58,678 bases of DNA. Origin: Streptococcus sp. SPS1. GTDB taxonomy: Bacteria > Bacillota > Bacilli > Lactobacillales > Streptococcaceae. The position numbers and the translations under genes are program-made. The notes under the pieces were generated by a model. The model did no database searches. It was not told the origin of the DNA and saw only the letters and a list, made by a program, of their open reading frames with translations. The stretch is taken from assembly GCF_030439915.1 (NCBI RefSeq), contig NZ_JAQFJG010000011.1:1-58678 (forward strand), read 5' to 3'. Each line of letters starts with the position of its first letter. Position 1 is the stretch's first letter. Of the stretch, positions 40,526 through 48,766 are shown piece after piece.

Positions 40526-42097
40526 TTACTTACGTTTCTTCTTCGCTTTTTTCATTTTGTTAGCCATACGTTTCATAGACTGTTTCATGGCAAATTCACC
40601 GATTTTACCTTTGAGTCCACCACCAAACATCTGGCTCATATCTGGCATTCCTGCTCCTCCGAGAGCTGACAGGTCAGGCATACCGCCTTGTCCCATCATT
40701 CCTTCAAGGGCAGACATATCCATTCCTCCCATATTTGGCATATTTTTAGGGAGGTTGTTTGGATTGATTCCCATTTGTTTCATCATCTTGTTCATGTCGC
40801 CAGACATAACACCCTGCATGAGCTGTTTAGCCTGGTTAAAGTCCTTGATGAATTTATTGACTTCGACAAACGTATTTCCAGAACCAGCAGCGATACGACG
40901 GCGACGGCTTGGATTTAACAAATCTGGATTTTCACGTTCTTCAGGTGTCATGGAAGACACAATAGCACGTTTGCGCGCAATCTGACGCTCATCCACCTTC
41001 ATGTTTTGAAGGGCTGGATTGTTAGCCATGCCTGGAATCATCTTGAGCAAGTCTTCCATTGGCCCCATGTTTTGTACCTGATCCAATTGATCGATGAAAT
41101 CATTAAAATCAAAGGTGTTTTCACGCATCTTCTCAGCCATTTCAAGGGCTTTTTGCTCATCGTATTCTTGAGAAGCTTTCTCAATCAAAGTGAGCATATC
41201 CCCCATACCAAGAATACGACTTGACATGCGATCTGGGTGGAAGGTTTCAATATCCGTAATCTTTTCACCTGTACCAGTGAACTTGATTGGTTTTCCAGTA
41301 ATGTGACGAACAGATAGAGCCGCACCACCACGAGTGTCCCCATCAATTTTGGTAAGGATAACCCCAGTTACTTCTAACTGAGCATTAAACTCACGCGCAA
41401 CATTGGCCGCTTCTTGACCAATCATGGCATCAACGACGAGCAAAATTTCATTTGGTTGAGCCAAGGCTTTTACCTCACGAAGCTCATTCATCAAAAGCTC
41501 ATCAATCTGCAAACGACCTGCCGTATCAATCAAAACATAATCGTTGTGGTTGGCATGCGCTTGCTCCAAACCTTGACGTACAATCTCAACAGCTGGAACC
41601 TCTGTCCCAAGCGCGAAGACAGGCACATCAATCTGTTGCCCCAGTGTCTTCAGCTGGTCAATAGCCGCAGGACGGTAAATATCCGCCGCAATCATCAAAG
41701 GACGGGCATTTTCTTCTTTCTTAAGTTTGTTAGCTAATTTACCGGCAAAGGTTGTTTTACCAGCCCCCTGCAAACCGACCATCATGATAATCGTCGGAAT
41801 CTTAGGTGACTTGATAATTTCTGCTGTATCAGAACCTAAAACGGTTGTCAGTTCCTCATCTACAATTTTAATAATCTGTTGAGCAGGATTAAGGGTATCA
41901 ATGACCTCATGCCCGACTGCACGCTCACGAACTTTCTTGATAAAGTCCTTTACAACAGGTAAGGCAACGTCGGCCTCAAGCAAGGCCAAGCGAATTTCTT
42001 TGGTTGCCTCTTGGACATCAGATTCAGAGATTTTTCCTTTTTTACGTAGATTTTTAAAGACGTTCTGCAAACGTTCTGTTAAACTTTCAAATGCCAT
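40526..42097 (-). CDS. ffh: signal recognition particle protein Ffh
   Basis: A 523-residue SRP54 GTPase that targets nascent membrane proteins to FtsY and SecYEG. N domain to about residue 90, G domain with MVGLQGAGKTTFAGKLA, DTAGRLQID and TKIDGDTRGGAALS, and a methionine-rich M domain (about 300-523) with a long Met/Gly/Pro tail ending in KKAKKKRK. It follows ylxM by 11 bases, the usual Firmicute pairing. Confidence 0.97.
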   Translation of the reverse strand: MAFESLTERLQNVFKNLRKKGKISESDVQEATKEIRLALLEADVALPVVKDFIKKVRERAVGHEVIDTLNPAQQIIKIVDEELTTVLGSDTAEIIKSPKIPTIIMMVGLQGAGKTTFAGKLANKLKKEENARPLMIAADIYRPAAIDQLKTLGQQIDVPVFALGTEVPAVEIVRQGLEQAHANHNDYVLIDTAGRLQIDELLMNELREVKALAQPNEILLVVDAMIGQEAANVAREFNAQLEVTGVILTKIDGDTRGGAALSVRHITGKPIKFTGTGEKITDIETFHPDRMSSRILGMGDMLTLIEKASQEYDEQKALEMAEKMRENTFDFNDFIDQLDQVQNMGPMEDLLKMIPGMANNPALQNMKVDERQIARKRAIVSSMTPEERENPDLLNPSRRRRIAAGSGNTFVEVNKFIKDFNQAKQLMQGVMSGDMNKMMKQMGINPNNLPKNMPNMGGMDMSALEGMMGQGGMPDLSALGGAGMPDMSQMFGGGLKGKIGEFAMKQSMKRMANKMKKAKKKRK

Positions 42098-42108
42098 TTT
42101 TCTTCCTC

Positions 42109-42441
42109 TTATTCTCTATTATCAATGCTTGTTAAAATTTCTATCTGCTCCTGCAGAAAGTCATCCTTGGGATAGCGCTCCAAAATCTGATCAAAAATTT
42201 GACTACGGACAATGTAGTCAGAGTACATGTGCAATTTCATCTCATAATCTTCCAGAATCTTTTCTGTCCGCTTGATATTGTCGTAGACAGCCTGACGACT
42301 GACACCGAACTCTTCAGCAATCTCAGCAAGGCTGTAATCATCAGCGTAGTAGAGCTCTATATAATTCATTTGCTTATCTGTCAAAAGCGCCGCATAAAAT
42401 TCAAAGAGCGCATTCATACGATTGGTTTTTTCGATTTCCAT
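42109..42441 (-). CDS. ylxM: YlxM/p13-like DNA-binding protein (UPF0122)
   Basis: A 110-residue sigma-70 region-4-like helix-turn-helix protein: [20 protein letters not shown] then [20 protein letters not shown]. It sits upstream of ffh; YlxM of S. mutans is reported to modulate SRP activity. A TGGTATAAT box ends only 7 bases before its ATG, so the mRNA may be leaderless. Confidence 0.92.
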
Positions 42442-42448
42442 AACTTTT

Positions 42449-42457
42449 ATTATACCA
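42449..42457 (-). promoter_or_regulatory. ylxM-ffh promoter, leaderless geometry
   Basis: Minus-strand TGGTATAAT; the -10 ends 7 bases before ATG 42441, where transcription should start. No ribosome-binding site fits between. Confidence 0.6.
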
Positions 42458-42540
42458 AAAAATAGCCTAATCTACCACATTAGCAGGCTAATCCGAGAAG
42501 ATAGCCAGGTAAATTTGAAAAATTTGAAAAAGACATGAGC

Positions 42541-42918
42541 CTAGCCCCAAGTAATTTCCAATTGATAGCTGGCAAAGGGATGTCCCTCTTGATTTTGTAG
42601 TTGATAGGCTAGCTCAATCTTTTGCCCATCAACTTCATAACGGCTCGTTTGGATGATAAACTCCTGCATGCCCATTGGAGTAGGAATATAGGCCAAACTA
42701 TCACTATCCTTTAGAAAACGCATAATGGTTTTCGGATTGGAAAAACGGCTCATCACCAGTTCTTGACCATGGAATTTAATCACTACTTTTTCCTTTTCCT
42801 CATTGTAGAAAAGCAGATAGCGATAATCGCCCTTCTCATGCACTTCTACATCATAAAGCTGGTCAATCACTTCCAACTGCTCATCAAACTGAATCGTATT
42901 TCGCATCCGAATCTTCAC
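42541..42918 (-). CDS. DUF1934 protein (calycin-like)
   Basis: A 125-residue, strand-rich protein matching the DUF1934 layout (YwiB-like calycin barrel): NTIQFDEQLEVIDQLYDVEV, a central YLLFYNEEKEKVVIKF, and a C-terminal QNQEGHPFASYQLEITW. Function unknown. Divergent from the HD-domain gene; the start is the ATG preceded by an AGAGGA-type site. Confidence 0.75.
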   Translation of the reverse strand: MKIRMRNTIQFDEQLEVIDQLYDVEVHEKGDYRYLLFYNEEKEKVVIKFHGQELVMSRFSNPKTIMRFLKDSDSLAYIPTPMGMQEFIIQTSRYEVDGQKIELAYQLQNQEGHPFASYQLEITWG

Positions 42919-42974
42919 ATCAGGTCCTCTTTCTTGTCTCTTGTCCTACTATTTTACCAAAAACTCTAGCTTTT

Positions 42975-42983
42975 TGCTATAAT
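42975..42983 (+). promoter_or_regulatory. HD-gene promoter, leaderless geometry
   Basis: TGCTATAAT, an extended -10, ends 6 bases before ATG 42990. No ribosome-binding site is present in the gap, so the mRNA likely begins at or next to the start codon. Confidence 0.6.
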
Positions 42984-42989
42984 GGTCAT

Positions 42990-44294
42990 ATGAACGAAAA
43001 AGTATTCCGTGACCCAGTTCACAACTACATCCATGTCAATAATCAAATCATCTATGACTTGATCAATACAAAAGAATTTCAACGCTTGCGCCGTATCAAA
43101 CAACTGGGGACTTCCAGTTATACCTTCCACGGTGGAGAACACAGTCGCTTCTCCCATTGTCTTGGAGTCTATGAGATTGCACGACGTATCACGGAGATTT
43201 TTGAAGAAAAATATCCAGACGAATGGAATCCTTCTGAGTCTCTCTTAACCATGACCGCTGCTCTCCTACATGACCTTGGACATGGTGCCTACTCCCATAC
43301 TTTTGAACATCTCTTTGATACAGACCACGAAGCCATTACTCAGGAGATTATCCAAAGTCCTGAGACAGAGATTCACCAAGTCCTACTACAAGTGGCGCCA
43401 GATTTCCCAGAAAAAGTTGCCAGTGTCATCGACCATACCTATCCTAACAAGCAGGTCGTGCAGCTCATTTCTAGTCAGATTGATGCAGACCGCATGGACT
43501 ATCTCTTGCGCGACTCCTATTTTACAGGAGCATCCTATGGGGAATTTGACCTGACTCGCATCCTCCGAGTCATTCGTCCTGTCGCAAATGGTATCGCCTT
43601 TCAGCGCAATGGCATGCATGCTATCGAAGACTACGTCCTCAGTCGTTACCAGATGTACATGCAGGTTTATTTCCACCCAGCAACACGCGCTATGGAAGTT
43701 CTCCTACAGAATCTCCTCAAGCGCGCCAAGGAACTCTATCCTGAGGACAAGGACTTCTTTGCCCGAACTTCTCCTCACCTCCTGCCTTTCTTTGAAAAAA
43801 ATGTGACCTTGTCTGATTATCTGGCTCTGGATGATGGTGTGATGAATACCTACTTCCAGCTCTGGATGACCAGTCCTGATAAGATACTCGCAGACCTGTC
43901 GCAACGCTTTGTCAACCGCAAGGTCTTTAAATCCATTACCTTTTCACAAGAAGATCAAGACCAACTCGCTAGCATGAGAAAATTGGTTGAGGACATTGGC
44001 TTTGATCCCGACTACTACACAGCCATTCATAAGAACTTTGACCTCCCTTATGATATCTATCGTCCCGAATCTGAAAACCCACGGACACAGATTGAGATTT
44101 TACAGAAAAATGGAGAACTGGCCGAACTCTCTAGCCTGTCTCCTATCGTCCAATCCCTTGCTGGCAGTCGCCACGGAGATAATCGTTTCTATTTCCCAAA
44201 AGAAATGTTGGATCAAAACAGCATCTTCGCAAGTATCACCCAGCAATTTTTACACTTGATTGAGAACGACCATTTTACCCCAAATAAAAACTAG
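42990..44294 (+). CDS. HD-domain phosphohydrolase (dGTPase-like)
   Basis: A 434-residue SAMHD1/dGTPase-type protein. FRDPVHNYIHV at the start, metal ligands H and HD in GGEHSRFSHCLGVYEIARRI and LLHDLGHGAYSHTFEH, third set in QIDADRMDYLLRDSYFTG. Members hydrolyse dNTPs or nucleotide-like phosphates; the exact substrate is unknown. Cotranscribed with the HAD gene 12 bases downstream. The expected transcript start coincides with its ATG. Confidence 0.85.
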   Translation: MNEKVFRDPVHNYIHVNNQIIYDLINTKEFQRLRRIKQLGTSSYTFHGGEHSRFSHCLGVYEIARRITEIFEEKYPDEWNPSESLLTMTAALLHDLGHGAYSHTFEHLFDTDHEAITQEIIQSPETEIHQVLLQVAPDFPEKVASVIDHTYPNKQVVQLISSQIDADRMDYLLRDSYFTGASYGEFDLTRILRVIRPVANGIAFQRNGMHAIEDYVLSRYQMYMQVYFHPATRAMEVLLQNLLKRAKELYPEDKDFFARTSPHLLPFFEKNVTLSDYLALDDGVMNTYFQLWMTSPDKILADLSQRFVNRKVFKSITFSQEDQDQLASMRKLVEDIGFDPDYYTAIHKNFDLPYDIYRPESENPRTQIEILQKNGELAELSSLSPIVQSLAGSRHGDNRFYFPKEMLDQNSIFASITQQFLHLIENDHFTPNKN

Positions 44295-44306
44295 AAGAGG
44301 AAATTT

Positions 44307-45113
44307 ATGAGTATTAAACTAATTGCCGTTGATATCGACGGAACACTAGTCAACAGTCAGAAAGAAATCACACCTGAAGTCTTTTCTGCCATCCAAGATG
44401 CCAAACAAGCTGGTGTCAAAGTCGTCATTGCAACTGGCCGCCCTATCGCAGGTGTTGCCAAACTTCTGGACGACTTGCAGTTGAGAGACGAGGGTGACTA
44501 TGTTGTGACCTTCAACGGTGCCCTTGTCCAAGAGACTGCTACAGGCCATGAGATTATCAGTAAATCCTTGACCTATGAGGACTATCTGGATATGGAATTC
44601 CTCAGTCGCAAGCTCGATGTCCACATGCACGCTATTACAAAGGACGGTATCTATACTGCCAATCGCAATATCGGAAAATATACAGTGCACGAATCAACCC
44701 TCGTCAGCATGCCTATCTTCTACCGCACACCTGAAGAAATGGCTGACAAGGAAATCGTCAAGTGTATGTTCATCGATGAACCAGAAATCCTCGATGCTGC
44801 GATTGAAAAAATCCCAGCAGAATTTTACGAACGCTACTCCATCAACAAATCTGCTCCTTTCTACCTCGAACTCCTTAAAAAGAATGTGGACAAAGGTTCA
44901 GCCATCACTCACCTAGCTGAAAAACTCGGATTGACCAAAGATCAAACCATGGCTATCGGTGACGAAGAAAATGACCGTGCAATGCTGGAAGTCGTTGGTA
45001 ACCCTGTTGTCATGGAAAATGGAAATCCAGAAATCAAAAAAATCGCCAAATACATCACTAAATCTAATGATGAATCTGGCGTTGCCCATGCCATCCGTAC
45101 ATGGGTACTGTAA
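44307..45113 (+). CDS. Cof-type HAD phosphatase
   Basis: A 268-residue HAD-superfamily type IIB hydrolase: nucleophile motif AVDIDGTLVNS, threonine motif VVIATGRPIAGV, lysine and final motif GDEENDRAMLEVVGNPVVM, with a C2 cap of about 110 residues. It resembles YidA-type sugar phosphatases. The GAAGAGGAAA site is 6 bases before the ATG. Its substrate cannot be read from sequence. Confidence 0.9.
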   Translation: MSIKLIAVDIDGTLVNSQKEITPEVFSAIQDAKQAGVKVVIATGRPIAGVAKLLDDLQLRDEGDYVVTFNGALVQETATGHEIISKSLTYEDYLDMEFLSRKLDVHMHAITKDGIYTANRNIGKYTVHESTLVSMPIFYRTPEEMADKEIVKCMFIDEPEILDAAIEKIPAEFYERYSINKSAPFYLELLKKNVDKGSAITHLAEKLGLTKDQTMAIGDEENDRAMLEVVGNPVVMENGNPEIKKIAKYITKSNDESGVAHAIRTWVL

Positions 45114-45118
45114 AATAA

Positions 45119-45230
45119 TATGAATATAGAAAAAGCACTCCAGAAGTTAGAGATACTGTACTGACCTCAAAAGTTAGACAGAAAAAATCTTACTTTTGGG
45201 GTGTAGTTTAAGATTCAGTATTTTTGGTCT
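45119..45230 (+). mobile_element. insertion-sequence end scrap
   Basis: TACTGACCTCAAAAGTTAGACAG followed after 15 bases by ACTTTTGGGGTGT (45160-45205) puts two inverted ends of an IS3-type element (ACCTCAAAAGT / ACTTTTGGGGT) almost back to back, as if the interior had been lost. (Quoted runs are separate pieces.) No transposase reading frame survives. 45231-45349 is AT-rich with no gene. Confidence 0.45.
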
Positions 45231-45349
45231 CTAGTTCTATCCCCTTAATAATTATTAAATCTGAAAAAGGTAGTACATTATGTAAAACCTTTTTCAATTT
45301 TTTATTTTACTACGAATTAATATTATTTTTTCTAATGATAATTAATCCA

Positions 45350-45837
45350 CTAATCTTCCTTTATAAATATTGCAGTGCTTTTCTTAATTAGCTTTGTTTC
45401 ATAACTCTTTATAAGAATAACCAATAAACTACTTAGTAATCCCAAAATAACTAGACTTAATCTCGGGTTTAAAAGCCAATTAAAATAAGCGGCCAATATC
45501 CCTCCAAAAGGTGCAAAAATGGTAGCTTTTACAAAAGAACTAGAAAGTATCTTTCCAATATTATACACTGTACTTTCTTGTTGCTGTATTGTTGTAATCG
45601 AAACAGAAGCTATTGTAATTAATCCACTCAAGATTGAATAACAAATTCCAAAAAATATCTAATTTTCTACTATTCCACTCGCCATAATGACAAGTGGGAT
45701 GGTTGCCATTGATATATTCATCAAGATAAAGGCAGCCTTCTTATTCAAAAAAGTAGAAAGAAAGGTTACTGCTATCAAACTTCCAAATCCAGCAATTGAG
45801 TAAACAATCCCAACAAGACTATTTGATAATTTCAATT
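45350..45837 (-). pseudogene. broken MFS transporter (C-terminal half)
   Basis: Minus-strand reading LKLSNSLVGIVYSIAGFGSL to VTFLSTFLNKKAAFILMNIS, and then MASGIVEN, ends at TAG (45661-45659). It continues in the same frame as IFFGICYSILSGLITIASVS and on to FIKED (stop 45350). Alternating hydrophobic helices and the G-rich loops fit an MFS drug-efflux protein of the macrolide-efflux type. The N-terminal half is missing, cut at the CYTH gene. An in-frame stop plus truncation make it a pseudogene. Confidence 0.75.
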
Positions 45838-46389
45838 ACGTCCATTTTTTTCTCTCATTAATTGGACATAGCCCTTTGTTTCTATTTTTGAATTTAAAAA
45901 TGAGAACTCTCCGCACATTTTCTCGTAAAAATTATTATAATCTTCTTTTGAAAAATCTCCTAAAATCTCTATTTCAAGATAAAATCCAAGACCATCAATC
46001 TTATCTAGATTAATCGTTTTATTTTCTAATGCGTCATGATAAGTCTTTCTATATTTACTTATTGTGAAAATATTTGAAAAACCATCTTGCAAGATATTCC
46101 TTACAAATTCTAATTTTTCAGATTCCAACTCTATTTCACTTTCACTCCACATTCCTTGTTTTATCGTATCTTTTCTTGTGAAAACACATGCTTTATTATC
46201 AGCTTCTTGACGAATTCTGTAGATAAAGCTACCTACCTCATCATTTTCAAATTCTCTTCCTTTTATTTTAAAATATTCATCAACTTGCTTATTTTCACTC
46301 TTAAATTTATAAGATTTTTCTAAATATGAAATAGCATTATTATAATCTCTCTCATCGTTGAGTTCAAATCTAACTTCTAATTCATTCAT
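45832..46389 (-). CDS. CYTH-domain protein (class IV adenylate cyclase / thiamine triphosphatase-like)
   Basis: A 185-residue protein starting NELEVRFEL, the ExExK strand motif with Arg in place of Lys. Downstream are basic/acidic strands FIYRIRQEADNKACVFTRKD and GLGFYLEIEILGDF typical of the triphosphate tunnel fold. CYTH enzymes act on triphosphorylated substrates (ATP, ThTP, tripolyphosphate); which one here is unknown. Preceded by a consensus promoter and a ~105-base leader with a hairpin. The downstream partner was an MFS gene, now broken. Confidence 0.75.
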   Translation of the reverse strand: MNELEVRFELNDERDYNNAISYLEKSYKFKSENKQVDEYFKIKGREFENDEVGSFIYRIRQEADNKACVFTRKDTIKQGMWSESEIELESEKLEFVRNILQDGFSNIFTISKYRKTYHDALENKTINLDKIDGLGFYLEIEILGDFSKEDYNNFYEKMCGEFSFLNSKIETKGYVQLMREKNGRN

Positions 46390-46437
46390 TAATTTTACCT
46401 CTCAATTCTTCAAAGGATGAAGTCTCTTTACATTCAC

Positions 46438-46476
46438 TCAGTCTATAGTAAGTTTCTGGTGATGTTTTATAGACAC
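46438..46476 (-). other. possible leader peptide and hairpin before the CYTH gene
   Basis: GTG at 46476 opens a 12-codon frame (MSIKHHQKLTID, stop TGA) inside the leader. Its span coincides with a perfect 7-bp stem GTCTATA/TATAGAC (46474-46441). The arrangement is like leaders of inducible resistance genes, but no ribosome-binding site of quality precedes it. Confidence 0.3.
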
Positions 46477-46500
46477 AAAGCCTAATATTTTCTTGCACTC

Positions 46501-46529
46501 ATTTTAGCACTTCAATATAATATTGTCAA
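46501..46529 (-). promoter_or_regulatory. promoter of the CYTH gene
   Basis: Minus-strand TTGACA (46529-46524), 17 bases, TAAAAT (46506-46501). Confidence 0.75.
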
Positions 46530-46592
46530 GATTTTTGATAATATTTTTTATTTATTTTTATTAAATACATATTTGTATTATTTTGAATTTAA

Positions 46593-46622
46593 AAAACGAT
46601 GCTTAATTGAACATCGTCTTTA
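46593..46622 (-). terminator. terminator of the regulator gene
   Basis: Minus-strand ACGATG, 10-base loop, CATCGT followed by TTTTTT, at the 3' end of the regulator gene. Confidence 0.7.
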
Positions 46623-47489
46623 CTATTCTGTTATATCTGCAATGTAATGCTCGATTTTAAGAGCCGTTGACATATTTCCCTCAAGCTTATATAGGAAATA
46701 AGCCGTTTCAAAGTACTCTTTTACTGCAACTTTAGAAGAAAAATTCTTACTGACATTTCCCATCAATAAATACAAATCAGCCAAAAGATATGTTGTTCTA
46801 TACGTTTTACATTGCTTTATCGTATCTGTTATTTTAGTAATAGCTTCTTCAGTATTATTCTGCAACCATAGGTAGCGACAAACATTGTAATTAAACTTAA
46901 TAGAAAGGTTTAATTCTTCAATTGTGTTTAAATTGAGTTGATTTACTTGATACTCTAACTTTTCACGAATTTCATTAAAACTCTCTAAATCTTCAATATC
47001 ATAATAAAAATTAAATAGAGTATTTGAAACTTGAAGGTAGGTCAAGTCAGGTACACTTAACTGAGACAGTACCTTCTCCAATCTTGCCACAGCCTCCTCT
47101 TTTTGCCCATAGAAATAAAAATCTATAAGAGATTTTATCCACTCCATATAAAACTTATCTACTAGAGACAAGCGATGTACTTTTACACTCTCTAGTTCAT
47201 ATATATATTTCAAAGACTCATAATTTCGATTTGTGATAAATGTCTGAGCTAACTTCTTAAACTCTGATAGCTCGTCAATCTCCTCTTCAATTTGCTCATT
47301 AAAAAAATAATCTATACTAACTTTTAACTTCTTAGACAGAGCATATAAAAAGTCTGCTCCTGGAGTAAATTCTCCATTCTCTAATCGACTAATCTGTCCC
47401 TGTTTACATATCCCCTCAGCCAATTCTCGCTGAGACATTTTTAATTCTTTTCGTCTATTTTTTAATCTTGTTGCTAAAAGTGTGCCCAC
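46623..47489 (-). CDS. PlcR-type (RRNPP) transcriptional regulator
   Basis: A 288-residue protein: N-terminal HTH (RLKNRRKELKMSQRELAEGI, CKQGQISRLENGEFTPGADF) and a C-terminal array of TPR-like helices, ending LYKLEGNMSTALKIEHYIAD. This is the architecture of peptide-sensing PlcR/ComR/TprA regulators. The start is GTG at 47489 with AAGGAAA about 9 bases upstream. No cognate pheromone gene is visible on either side; the nearest gene downstream is the CYTH gene on the same strand. Confidence 0.75.
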   Translation of the reverse strand: MGTLLATRLKNRRKELKMSQRELAEGICKQGQISRLENGEFTPGADFLYALSKKLKVSIDYFFNEQIEEEIDELSEFKKLAQTFITNRNYESLKYIYELESVKVHRLSLVDKFYMEWIKSLIDFYFYGQKEEAVARLEKVLSQLSVPDLTYLQVSNTLFNFYYDIEDLESFNEIREKLEYQVNQLNLNTIEELNLSIKFNYNVCRYLWLQNNTEEAITKITDTIKQCKTYRTTYLLADLYLLMGNVSKNFSSKVAVKEYFETAYFLYKLEGNMSTALKIEHYIADITE

Positions 47490-47747
47490 GTTTGCATTTT
47501 CCTTTTCTATTTGATTTCAATTTCAATTGTAACACGATTAAATTTTAAATACAAATTAACAAAACAAAAGATACAAATTATATATAAACAATGACTAGAT
47601 AGGTTATTTTTGAAAACCTATCCCTTCTTCTTTTGAGATTTTCTTACTCAAACGATTGATAAACGTATTCACTTTAAATGAATTAGATATTAGACTATCA
47701 TGTTTAAATTTTGTTATTGATATATTTAACAGACCAGAAATAATCTT

Positions 47748-47944
47748 TTACAACATATCAAATTCAGGGAAACAATAACGATTTTCCCCATTTTTTAGGC
47801 TCTCTATTTCATAACAATCAATTCTTTTTGTCACATACCTTAGCCCGAAAAATCCACACCAAATCTTTTTGAAAGCTGTTTAAAGCTTTGTACTTACTTT
47901 CTGAGTTCATAGATCTGAACCTTAACCTCATTTGTCAATTCCAT
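47748..47944 (-). pseudogene. degraded IS3-family transposase orfA
   Basis: From ATG 47944 the minus strand reads MELTNEVKVQIYELRK, stop, VQSFKQLSKRFGVDFSG. After a one-base loss it reads RYVTKRIDCYEIESLKNGEN then RYCFPEFDML, stop. This is the helix-turn-helix OrfA of IS861/IS150-like elements (NEDKVQIYELRKQG type). At least one nonsense codon and one frameshift. A 40-base hairpin (47948-47986, arms AAAAATAAGGA/TCCTTATTTTT) lies immediately upstream. The rest of 47490-48182 shows only the regulator promoter area and a hairpin GATAGGTT/AACCTATC near 47600. Confidence 0.65.
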
Positions 47945-48182
47945 AATAAAAATAAGGACATTCCAATAAAGGAAGTCCTTATTTTTAAACTAATAGATGT
48001 CAAAGTTACTATGCAGATCCACTTTATTCTGTAATCATTGATCAAAATATAATTTTTTGTAAAATTTTGATTATGAATTAGTCAAATAAAAAACACTAAC
48101 CTATTTTAAAAAACCAAATTGTGATGATTGCCTATAAATAAACACTTTGAATATTCTTTATTTTTCTTAATTTACTAAAAAT

Positions 48183-48253
48183 GCCCCCTGCCGGAATCGA
48201 ACCAGCAACTACTCCTTAGGAGGGAGTTGTTATATCCATTGAACTAAGGGAGC
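48183..48253 (-). tRNA. tRNA-Arg (anticodon CCT)
   Basis: A 71-base cloverleaf on the minus strand: acceptor GCTCCCT/AGGGGGC, anticodon stem ACTCC/GGAGT with loop CTCCTAA (anticodon CCT, reads AGG), T arm CTGGTTCGATTCCGG. It follows rplS and its terminator. Confidence 0.95.
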
Positions 48254-48259
48254 TAGATA

Positions 48260-48288
48260 AAAACTCTGCTAAATGAGCAGAGTTTTTT
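48260..48288. terminator. rplS terminator
   Basis: AAAACTCTGCT / AGCAGAGTTTTTT with a 5-base loop between rplS and tRNA-Arg. Confidence 0.85.
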
Positions 48289-48295
48289 AGTCGAA

Positions 48296-48643
48296 TTAAC
48301 GACGGATTTCTTTGATACGAGCTGCTTTACCTTGAAGAGCACGCAAGTAGTACAATTTCGCACGACGTACTTTACCGTAACGTACAACTTCGATTTTTTC
48401 AACACGTGGAGTGTGAATTGGGAAGATACGCTCAACACCTACACCGTTAGAGATTTTACGAACTGTGTAGTTTTCAGAGATGCCCGCACCTTTACGTGCG
48501 ATAACAACACCTTCAAAAATCTGGATACGTTCACGGTTACCTTCGACAACTTTCGCGTGTACACGAACAGTGTCACCAGGACGGAATGATGGGATATCTG
48601 TACGAAGTTGACCTTCAGTCAAGCTTTGGATTAATGGATTCAT
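48296..48643 (-). CDS. rplS: 50S ribosomal protein L19
   Basis: A 115-residue bL19 with the typical [40 protein letters not shown] and [20 protein letters not shown]. It sits at the 30S-50S interface. The leader upstream contains a perfect hairpin TGAGGAA/TTCCTCA (about 48671-48687) that might take part in autoregulation. Single gene, own terminator. Confidence 0.98.
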
Positions 48644-48766
48644 TTTATTCTCCTATCTTTGTCAATCTTGAGGAAACTTCCTCAGCGGATAAACTGTATT
48701 TTTGTGCGTCCATTACACACAAAAACTATCATATCAGATAATTTCAGTTTTGTAAAGCTCTTTTCT

